Source: CAVPLU01 sp050012535 (GTDB lineage: Archaea > Thermoproteota > Bathyarchaeia > 40CM-2-53-6). Taken from it: a DNA stretch of 6,854 bases. This document shows positions 1-5,194 of the stretch, piece by piece. The DNA lies in NCBI GenBank assembly GCA_050012535.1, contig JBEKGZ010000089.1, positions 1 through 6,854 on the forward strand, written 5' to 3'. A program made the translations under genes and the position numbers. How positions within the stretch are numbered: position 1 is the first letter of the stretch; each line of letters starts with the position of its first letter. The notes under the pieces are model-generated. The model was not told where the DNA came from. It worked only from the letters and a program-made list of their open reading frames with translations, and did no database searches.

Positions 1-651
1 ACCATGATCTTCATCACGATTCCTTCACTGGAGGATATCAAGTCATTCGGCAAAATGATGCGAAGCGTATTCACGAGGCATCTCCCGTTGCTATACTTAT
101 CATTCTTTTTCTTCTTCACAGCAAGCAATCTCTTCTTCACTTCGTATACGCCGTTCTTGAAGAGCCGTCAGATGGATGATTCCGGAGTATTCATCATCTT
201 CACGACACTCTACATTCTCCAGGCAGCGATCTACCCGATTACTGGTCGAGCCTGCAGTCGGTTCGGAGAAGACCATGTAGCGGTTTTGGGACTCTGGCTT
301 CGTACAGCAGGTATCTTTGCGGCGCTCGCAACGGTTCTATTGATGCTCTACAATTCCACGCTGATGATTGCGAGCATCATGTCGATAGCCGTGATCGGAA
401 CCTCGTTCGCCTTCTTCAACACGTCATCATCCGTTCTACTCTTCCGTACTCTACCCCACGGAAAGCAGGGCGAACTACTAGGAATCTACAGTGCCTTGAC
501 CGGCATCGCCGCATTCGCTGGGGCAATCATCTCAGGCTATCTTTCATACAATCTCGGCTACGCGTTGACTTTCGTAGCAGCTGCGCTCCTCTATGTCAGC
601 TGTGCTCTAATATTGAGATCAGCAGTCAGAGAACACCACCGGCCAAGCTAG
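1..651 (+). CDS. MFS transporter, C-terminal half (5' partial)
   Basis: This is the C-terminal half of a major facilitator superfamily permease; the substrate cannot be read from it. The frame is open to the left edge, so the ATG at position 4 is probably internal and the first half lies outside the window. Counting from that ATG, residues 1-25 look like the end of the central cytoplasmic loop. About six hydrophobic helices follow (roughly 28-46, 62-83, 92-115, 118-138, 159-180, 186-204), matching TM7-TM12 of a 12-helix transporter. The loop after the second helix reads GRACSRFGED, a degenerate MFS motif A. The fifth helix is glycine-rich (GELLGIYSALTGIAAFAGA), as is usual for TM11. The protein ends in a short basic tail. 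The stop TAG at 649-651 overlaps the stop of the convergent peptidase gene. Family assignment is fairly secure; drug or sugar efflux is only a guess. Confidence 0.8.
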   Translation, partial: TMIFITIPSLEDIKSFGKMMRSVFTRHLPLLYLSFFFFFTASNLFFTSYTPFLKSRQMDDSGVFIIFTTLYILQAAIYPITGRACSRFGEDHVAVLGLWLRTAGIFAALATVLLMLYNSTLMIASIMSIAVIGTSFAFFNTSSSVLLFRTLPHGKQGELLGIYSALTGIAAFAGAIISGYLSYNLGYALTFVAAALLYVSCALILRSAVREHHRPS

Positions 652-2318
652 CCGGCTGCGTGGGCTCTCAGCTTCTCCTCAAAGACAGAGCGTGGTGGAA
701 ATCCGAGCGAACAAGCATAGGTGTCGAATTCTAGCAGGTTCTTCCCGTTTCTCAAGGCTTCCTGCTGAATCTCCGCGATACTTTCGCCCAGTATTGCGTA
801 GGTGGACGCGTACCCGGGCCCATTGCCTTGGTGAGCCGGAAATACCTGATGGTAGACGAGGCTCTTGCTTAATCCGGTCTCTCTGTTTGCCCAGTCAATG
901 AATTCCATTAGGCCCTGTTTCCCTGAATTGATTCGCGCGTCTCCTATGACGCGGAGGAAACGGACTATTCTCCAGAGATGGGTGAAGAACCCGTACTCAG
1001 CGAACACCTCGTCCGCTCCGCCGTATTTGATCAGGAATTTGACGAAAGCACGCTCTGTTGCGGTCGGCTTCCTCTGTTTCATCTCGTTCAGATAGTTGAG
1101 GAATTCTTTCTCTCTGTGAAATGAAATTCCTTCTGAGACAGCGTTGCCGGCCTGTGACTGGAGCATGTCAGTCAGGGTGGGCTTAGCTCCGAATGAGAAT
1201 GCCGAATTCGATGAATGTAGGCAATGTCCGTACTCTTCGTGGACAAGCAGGTTGAGAAGTTCAGGTGGCGATGTTTCCGGTGCTCTTCTGGGGTCGGTAG
1301 TTGCGAGGAAGACTTGGAACGGCTTCTTAGTCAAATAATCGAGGAACATGGCGCCGCCTGACGGAAATACCCCCGATAGATAGGTCGGCGTCTCGACAAC
1401 CCTCGTTACGTAGCGAGGGTTAATCTTCACGACATTCGTATTGACGAGTTTGGCGACGTGCTGCTTCAGACCTTTGATGTAGCCAACCACTCGCGACGCT
1501 TTCAGCGCTTTCTTCTTCGATATCGCATGCGCTACCGCTTCACCGCTTGCATCAACTCCCAGTTTCGACGCAAATTCCTGAACCTCGAGCTTGAAATCCG
1601 GCAGCTCTCTGTGGAGCATGTTCAGACCTTTCGTTTCAAGTTCGGACGGGGTTTCGCTGTAGTCGTACAGGTTGACCAGTGCATCTGCATAGTAGTCGCT
1701 TCTACCGAGATCGCATCCTTCCCTCGTGCAGATCTCAACGATCTCGTCGAACCCGCTGTTCTTGAAATCGTGAAAGCCAAATCTCTTCGAATAGTCATTT
1801 ACCGCGCCGACCAAGCCGTCGAGCGCAACCCTGAGAGCCTTACTTCTGGTCTGCTTCCTGACCGTATCGGTGACTTCGATCACGCCCGCACACCTGATTG
1901 ACGTAAGGAGCCTGATACCAGTTGGAGATGACTTGCCTGTAGTGCCTCCCGTGTACGCGCTCAGCGCTTTCGTCGCATGGTTCGCCAGCGATGTGAGATG
2001 GTTCGGGACGATTCCTTCCTTGATCAAGTGCGCGAAGAAAGCGTTGACGACCGTGTCAGGCACAATGTGCGCTTCTCCCATTAAGGCAAGTTTCATGTAC
2101 GCCTTCAAAGAAGCGAGAAGTCGTTGCTGGGCTTTCGACTCGGCCTTGGAGCTTGTGTAATCTATCTTTCCAACTAGGCGTTCTATTTGAGTAGTGTCGT
2201 AGACAAGCATCTGTCCCGCACATTCGCTAACACCTCCAGTGAATGCTTCTGAGGGACTCGTTTCTTTCCATACCTTGAAGATGGTAGTCTCAACCGGACT
2301 TCCGGGCTTGAATGCCAA
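648..2318 (-). CDS. DUF885-like zinc metallopeptidase, HExxGH variant
   Basis: This 556-residue protein has no signal peptide or membrane helix, so it is probably a cytosolic metallopeptidase. Visible motifs are H360-E361-E-Y-G-H365 followed by C-L-H368, then E396-G-I-S-F-H-R-E about 30 residues on, and near the C-terminus GPGYASTYAILGESIAEIQ (500-518). This order resembles DUF885 proteins, whose motifs are HExxPGHH, EGWALYxE and a C-terminal PGQAxSYxxG segment; the length also fits. H360, H365 and E396 would be the zinc ligands and E361 the general base. The spacing is odd: the second His is at +5, against +4 in HExxH and +6 in HExxPGH. Residues 1-330 are mostly helical and not recognised. 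The TTG start is supported by GGTGG seven bases upstream; the next upstream option is a CTG at 2357. A weak minus-strand TATA candidate (ACATAAAC, near 2358-2366) is the only promoter hint. Substrate is unknown. Confidence 0.68.
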   Translation of the reverse strand: MAFKPGSPVETTIFKVWKETSPSEAFTGGVSECAGQMLVYDTTQIERLVGKIDYTSSKAESKAQQRLLASLKAYMKLALMGEAHIVPDTVVNAFFAHLIKEGIVPNHLTSLANHATKALSAYTGGTTGKSSPTGIRLLTSIRCAGVIEVTDTVRKQTRSKALRVALDGLVGAVNDYSKRFGFHDFKNSGFDEIVEICTREGCDLGRSDYYADALVNLYDYSETPSELETKGLNMLHRELPDFKLEVQEFASKLGVDASGEAVAHAISKKKALKASRVVGYIKGLKQHVAKLVNTNVVKINPRYVTRVVETPTYLSGVFPSGGAMFLDYLTKKPFQVFLATTDPRRAPETSPPELLNLLVHEEYGHCLHSSNSAFSFGAKPTLTDMLQSQAGNAVSEGISFHREKEFLNYLNEMKQRKPTATERAFVKFLIKYGGADEVFAEYGFFTHLWRIVRFLRVIGDARINSGKQGLMEFIDWANRETGLSKSLVYHQVFPAHQGNGPGYASTYAILGESIAEIQQEALRNGKNLLEFDTYACSLGFPPRSVFEEKLRAHAAG

Positions 2319-2325
2319 GGCTTTT

Positions 2326-2330
2326 CCACC
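2326..2330 (-). promoter_or_regulatory. Ribosome binding site supporting a TTG start
   Basis: On the minus strand GGTGG lies seven bases before the TTG at 2318-2316. It pairs with the archaeal 16S 3' end (complement of GGAGGTGA). No ATG or GTG occurs in this frame between the upstream in-frame stop (2367-2369) and this TTG, so the site decides the start of the metallopeptidase. Confidence 0.55.
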
Positions 2331-2421
2331 GTTTCTGTTCCCGTATAGCGGCGACAGTTGTTTATGTCATCTTCTGATCGAGCGTACCTCCGGCAGAATG
2401 ACGCGTTGAATCACGAGAACG

Positions 2422-2429
2422 CTTTTATA
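2422..2429 (+). promoter_or_regulatory. Archaeal TATA box for satP
   Basis: The octamer CTTTTATA is the only AT-rich element in a GC-balanced stretch of the divergent intergenic region. Its centre is about 40 bases before the satP ATG. With the usual archaeal distance of 26-27 bases from TATA centre to transcription start, the mRNA would begin near 2452, leaving a leader of about 13-20 bases. No strong Shine-Dalgarno sequence fits in that leader. Confidence 0.6.
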
Positions 2430-2465
2430 GATTCGCGTCAGTAGCCGCGGAACGTCACGGTTGGA

Positions 2466-3044
2466 ATGGAAATGAGCGCCAAAGCATCTGAACTCGCAAA
2501 TCCTGCTCCGCTGGGTTTGATGGGCTTCGGAATGACAACGATCCTGCTGAACCTTCACAACGCGGGCTTGTTTCCGATGAACAGCATGATCCTAGGTATG
2601 GGCGTATTCTACGGCGGAATAGCCCAGGTAGTCGCTGGGATAATGGAATTCCGGAAGGGTAACACCTTCGGAACCCTTGCCTTCACATCATATGGATCCT
2701 TCTGGTTGTCGCTTGTTTTCCTGATCCTCCTTCCAACGGAGAACGCGGCCTTTGCTCCTGATAATGCAGCGATGGCGGCCTACTTGTTCATTTGGGGATT
2801 ATTCACACTGATCATGTTCTTCGGGACGCTGAAGGCCAACAGAGCGCTACAGTTTGTCTTCCTGAGTTTGGCGATACTATTCTTCCTACTCACGACAGCT
2901 CGCTTCTTCCCGCCCCTACTGCCTATCGCCGGGGTTGAAGGCATCATCTGTGGCTTCAGCGCCTTCTACCTATCACTCGCAGAAGTCCTGAACGAAGCCC
3001 ACAAGACAACCGTGCTGCCGATAGGTCCTGTAAGATCCCAATAG
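2466..3044 (+). CDS. satP: Acetate/succinate permease SatP (GPR1/FUN34/YaaH family)
   Basis: This inner-membrane permease moves acetate, and in E. coli also succinate, with protons. The 192-residue length is close to the 188 of E. coli SatP. The family signature N-P-A-P-L-G-L is at residues 12-18 and continues as GFGMTTILLNLHNAG. Further conserved blocks are FYGGIAQ (48-54), GNTFG..AFTSYGSFW (65-80), FFGTLK (118-123), LQFVF (128-132) and the C-terminal EVLNE....TVLPIG (173-187). Six hydrophobic helices fit the known hexamer-forming fold. Recalled against E. coli SatP, the match runs the full length and is very high for an archaeal protein, which suggests acquisition from bacteria; this needs a tree. 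Two starts are possible, ATG 2466 or ATG 2472, and the leader does not decide. The gene stands alone, divergent from the peptidase, with its own TATA box. With AOR in the neighbourhood, acetate export or uptake is a sensible role. Confidence 0.95.
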   Translation: MEMSAKASELANPAPLGLMGFGMTTILLNLHNAGLFPMNSMILGMGVFYGGIAQVVAGIMEFRKGNTFGTLAFTSYGSFWLSLVFLILLPTENAAFAPDNAAMAAYLFIWGLFTLIMFFGTLKANRALQFVFLSLAILFFLLTTARFFPPLLPIAGVEGIICGFSAFYLSLAEVLNEAHKTTVLPIGPVRSQ

Positions 3045-3051
3045 TCACTAC

Positions 3052-3085
3052 GGCGTTGCGGACGGGCTTCAAGCGACGCCCGCCC
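3052..3085 (+). terminator. Hairpin(s) after satP, possible terminator
   Basis: Seven bases after the satP stop, GGCGTTGC (3052-3059) pairs with GCGACGCC (3073-3080): eight pairs including one G-U, loop of 13. A second, mutually exclusive hairpin joins GGACGGGC (3060-3067) with GCCCGCCC (3078-3085) with one A-C mismatch. No T-tract follows on the plus strand, so this may be a 3'-end stabilising structure rather than a true terminator. Confidence 0.4.
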
Positions 3086-3104
3086 ACCACGGACGAACCT
3101 CATC

Positions 3105-3111
3105 AAAAAAA
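3105..3111 (-). terminator. T-tract terminator of the minus-strand operon
   Basis: Seven consecutive T on the minus strand lie about 83 bases past the stop of the Tyr-rich surface gene, the kind of oligo-T signal archaeal RNA polymerase terminates at. Between stop and T-tract the palindrome CTCAGC-AG-GCTGAG (3162-3175) could form a small hairpin about 18 bases after the stop. The T-tract also guards the convergent satP gene from read-through. Confidence 0.5.
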
Positions 3112-3193
3112 GTGGGAGAGTATCTGTTGTTCGTAACTATCCGTAGCTATTCCTTGTGCTCCTCAGCAGGCTGAGTTGCTTTCTCATGCCTTC

Positions 3194-4555
3194 TTAGAGT
3201 TTGACCACCGGGCGTCTCTGAAACACGGCGACGAATACCAAGGCAATTACGAGTACCGCTGCCAGCACGATGAGAACATAGGTGGAAATCTTATAGTTGC
3301 CGAGCTCCTGGCTCGCGGAGTTGTAGTCTGACTGTGTCTGGTTGTACTTTGCAACCGTCTGATCGTAGTCTGCTTTGAGAGAGTTGTACTTTGAAGAGAG
3401 GTCATTATTCTTGGCAACGGTATCGTTGTAGTCCTTTTGAAGCTGCTCGTTTGTCTTCTGAAGTTCTACATACTCAGGGGTGGTAGCCAAAACGTAAGTG
3501 AGGGGGAAGGTCTGCTCTGATGAGACCTGTGTAGCGTAACTGGAAGCATAGTAGGGAGCATTGTAGGGAGCATTGTTGGTACCATAGTAGCCGTTGGGAC
3601 CATAGTAGCCCGCGGGTTCGCACACGTATGAGGGTTCGTACACGTAGCCGGGTTGGTGCACGTAGCGGGGTTGGTTGGTTGGTTGGGATTGAGACATGAT
3701 CTTGTGTAGGCTTGTCGTGTAGTTGTAAGGGGTGGTCAGGGTGGGATATGTCTGTGAAGTCGGGTATGTCTGTGTAGTATCGTTATCGCTCGTTTTGGGA
3801 TTTGCCGCGTTTGTTCGGGTGGCCGGCCGTGTGGTATCGTAGTTCGGATAGTAGGACGGGGGATAGTTCAAACAGTAGCCCGAGTTGTAGTTAGTGTAAT
3901 AGCCCGAGTTGTAGTTAGTGTAATAGCCCGAGTTGTAGTTGGCGTAATAGTTCGACGAATAATCGGAGGAGTAGTAGTTCGATGCCTCCTGCCAAACCTC
4001 GGTTACTGTTCCAAACAGGGGGCCACGCTGGGCATTAGTTGGAATAACGACTACAAGCGAGGTCTGCCAGTTATCGCCGGATCCAACGTCCTTATCCGTC
4101 GCAATCGCTTCTGATGCTGATTTCACGAGTTGGTTATCGACGTAGGAGAAGACATCTATCGTGAGGCTGACGATTCTCCCATTCGATTTCGCGGTTGTGA
4201 TTGTCGATATGGTGATCGCGTTCCCTGGGTCGGCAGATTCAGGGAAGCTGAACTGGACCGTGAAGTGATCAGTCGACACGCTCGTTGTTGTTTGTGTTTG
4301 TGACGCTTGTGGCGTTTGGGATGGTGTTTGGAAAGTAGGTTGAGCTGTGGGAAGAACCGCACCGTAGCTACCCGGATTGAAGGCGTTTACAGCCGAGGGT
4401 GTAAATACCTGGACACCCTGAATCGCTAGCAGCGACAGTATTAGGGCAGATGCCATCAGAGGAATCCAAGCTTTGTCAGTCGGTCGAGATCTCGTAACCT
4501 TCATCCGTTCAGGTTGCGGGCACCATTGCCATGGAAAGGCACGTTTCTCTTTCAT
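3194..4555 (-). CDS. Tyr-rich repeat surface protein with coiled coil and C-terminal membrane anchor
   Basis: I do not recognise a named family. The 453 residues show a clear plan. Residues 1-29 are basic and 30-51 hydrophobic: a late signal peptide (possible cleavage after AVNA, 58) or a signal anchor. Residues 65-95 are rich in Thr, Gln, Ser and Pro. Residues 96-188 alternate like a beta-sandwich (Ig-like) domain. Residues 191-340 contain 33 Tyr in 150 positions, with tandem repeats NYNSGYYT, PxYVxx and NAPY. Residues 361-421 form a coiled coil with Tyr at 390, 397, 404 and 411, exactly seven apart. Residues 424-445 are a membrane helix followed by QRRPVVKL. So the stalk should face outwards, anchored by the C-terminus. 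The start is secure: ATG overlaps the upstream stop (ATGA) and GGAGGG sits seven bases before it, despite a later ATG at residue 18. Adhesin, cell-envelope fibre or spacer are possible roles; none is shown. Confidence 0.8.
   Translation of the reverse strand: MKEKRAFPWQWCPQPERMKVTRSRPTDKAWIPLMASALILSLLAIQGVQVFTPSAVNAFNPGSYGAVLPTAQPTFQTPSQTPQASQTQTTTSVSTDHFTVQFSFPESADPGNAITISTITTAKSNGRIVSLTIDVFSYVDNQLVKSASEAIATDKDVGSGDNWQTSLVVVIPTNAQRGPLFGTVTEVWQEASNYYSSDYSSNYYANYNSGYYTNYNSGYYTNYNSGYCLNYPPSYYPNYDTTRPATRTNAANPKTSDNDTTQTYPTSQTYPTLTTPYNYTTSLHKIMSQSQPTNQPRYVHQPGYVYEPSYVCEPAGYYGPNGYYGTNNAPYNAPYYASSYATQVSSEQTFPLTYVLATTPEYVELQKTNEQLQKDYNDTVAKNNDLSSKYNSLKADYDQTVAKYNQTQSDYNSASQELGNYKISTYVLIVLAAVLVIALVFVAVFQRRPVVKL
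3551..3574 (-). repeat. Perfect 12-bp tandem duplication in the surface gene
   Basis: The 12-mer GTAGGGAGCATT (plus strand) occurs twice in a row without mismatch and encodes N-A-P-Y twice (residues 328-335 of the surface protein). In-frame duplication points to slippage-driven length change. Confidence 0.85.
3623..3676 (-). repeat. Three degenerate 18-bp tandem repeats in the surface gene
   Basis: Three 18-bp units begin at 3623, 3641 and 3659; each starts CACGTA on the plus strand. They encode the hexads RYVHQP, GYVYEP and SYVCEP (residues 297-314, partly offset). Divergence between units shows they are older than the 24-bp array in the same gene. Confidence 0.75.
3877..3948 (-). repeat. 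Three 24-bp tandem repeats encoding a Tyr-rich octad
   Basis: Units at 3877-3900 and 3901-3924 are identical, and 3925-3948 differs at two positions. The reading frame gives the octapeptide N-Y-N-S-G-Y-Y-T (third unit begins A-N-Y-N). Near identity at nucleotide level, including third codon positions, indicates recent expansion. There are no spacers, so this is not a CRISPR array. Confidence 0.9.
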
Positions 4556-5016
4556 GTAGGTCCCTCCATGATCGTCTTAAACAGGTTATCTGCCAAATGA
4601 GAAGGATTTAGCCTGCCCTTATCTCGAGGGAGTGGGATTCCTCGCTCCTCGCTCTCTCTTATGAGCGTCTGTCGGCAGCTCTCAAGCTTCGTACACTGAG
4701 AACAGTCTCCTTCGCCCTTGTACCAGGCTTGGATCCCGTTTGCTACCGAGAATGTGACAAGAACATCCGTCCTCCAGGTCGGACTGTATGCCAATAGGAA
4801 TCCGTTTCTTAGGTCAATCCTGCGAATGTCAAGCCTGTTGAGCTGCGCCGCATCAGTCAATGCACGCGAAATCTTCGTGTCTATGGCGTTCAAGGTCTTG
4901 TTCGTTGTCTGTGGGGTGACTCCTATCTTTCGCGAAACCTCGGCTTGTGTTAGACCCTGCCGGCGAAGACTCCAGACACTAAGCTGCTTGGACGTTAGAT
5001 ATCCTGCTCGCATCAT
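4552..5016 (-). CDS. Tfx-like HTH transcriptional regulator with Cys-x2-Cys-x5-Cys motif
   Basis: This 154-residue DNA-binding protein has an N-terminal helix-turn-helix of the sigma-70 region 4/LuxR type at residues 7-52: LTSKQLSVWSLRRQGLTQAE, then the recognition helix IGVTPQTTNKTL. This resembles the archaeal Tfx family, known from Methanothermobacter, where Tfx acts on the molybdenum formylmethanofuran dehydrogenase operon. Residues 68-100 look like a small beta-rich sensor part. C105, C108 and C114 could bind zinc or an iron-sulfur cluster, perhaps as a dimer since a fourth ligand is not obvious. The tail (115-154) is charged and helical. The start could be either of two adjacent ATGs (5016 or 5013); a weak AGGA precedes. 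Its TGA overlaps the ATG of the surface gene as ATGA, so the two are co-translated. It lies 178 bases downstream of the AOR gene on the same strand but has its own promoter. Targets are unknown; autoregulation is likely. Confidence 0.78.
   Translation of the reverse strand: MMRAGYLTSKQLSVWSLRRQGLTQAEVSRKIGVTPQTTNKTLNAIDTKISRALTDAAQLNRLDIRRIDLRNGFLLAYSPTWRTDVLVTFSVANGIQAWYKGEGDCSQCTKLESCRQTLIRESEERGIPLPRDKGRLNPSHLADNLFKTIMEGPT
4562..4567 (-). promoter_or_regulatory. Strong ribosome binding site for the surface gene
   Basis: GGAGGG on the minus strand, seven bases before the ATG at 4555, is the best Shine-Dalgarno sequence in the window. It lies inside the last codons of the HTH gene and fixes the start of the surface protein at the ATGA overlap. 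Confidence 0.8.
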
Positions 5017-5023
5017 CGCGTAT

Positions 5024-5050
5024 CCTACTTAAGCATAGGTAAGCCTACAG
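5024..5050 (-). promoter_or_regulatory. Candidate operator: 10-bp direct repeats and alternating CCTA/TAGG
   Basis: On the plus strand AAGCATAGGT (5031-5040) is followed at once by AAGCCTACAG (5041-5050): AAGC.TA repeated with a period of one helical turn. The tetramer CCTA/TAGG also occurs three times in alternating orientation (5024, 5036, 5044). The site lies just downstream of the HTH gene's TATA box, where a bound protein would block initiation. Autoregulation by the HTH protein is an inference. Confidence 0.4.
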
Positions 5051-5053
5051 ATA

Positions 5054-5060
5054 CTTATAA
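5054..5060 (-). promoter_or_regulatory. Archaeal TATA box for the HTH/surface operon
   Basis: TTATAAG on the minus strand, centred about 41 bases before the HTH start codon. The usual 26-27 base spacing puts transcription start near 5030, giving a leader of about 14 bases. It shows that the operon need not depend on read-through from AOR. Confidence 0.6.
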
Positions 5061-5194
5061 CCGTTCCCATCTTGATCATTCAATACGGAATGTCACGATG
5101 TTTTGAAACGTCACCTGACCCTCATTTCGCTTGATCTCGTCTGCAACGCGACGACATAGAGAAGATGGACAAGGCGCACGGTTGGCAATTGCAG

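Noticed and set aside
1458..1901. Plus-strand open frame of 147 codons antisense to the peptidase gene
   Set aside because: Composition is that of a shadow frame (rich in Arg, Phe, Val with no domain), and the minus-strand frame carries the conserved motifs.
648..2318. Assignment of the peptidase to family M49 (dipeptidyl peptidase III) on the HExxGH motif alone
   Set aside because: The second M49 motif (EExxxE/D) is absent and the EGxxxxxE and C-terminal segments fit DUF885 better.
2367..2558. Short minus-strand frame over the satP promoter and start
   Set aside because: It is Arg/Ser-rich, overlaps the well-conserved satP N-terminus, and has no ribosome site.
3877..3948. CRISPR-like repeat array
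   Set aside because: The 24-bp units abut with no spacers, stay in frame and encode a Tyr-rich octad inside a clear coding region.
4718..5032. Plus-strand frame of 104 codons opposite the HTH gene
   Set aside because: It has no recognisable features and is antisense to a clear HTH protein.
5091..5115. GTCAC repeated around GTTTTGAAAC as a regulatory palindrome
   Set aside because: The symmetry is short (four-base arms) and imperfect in the flanks, so it is within what chance gives in this gap.
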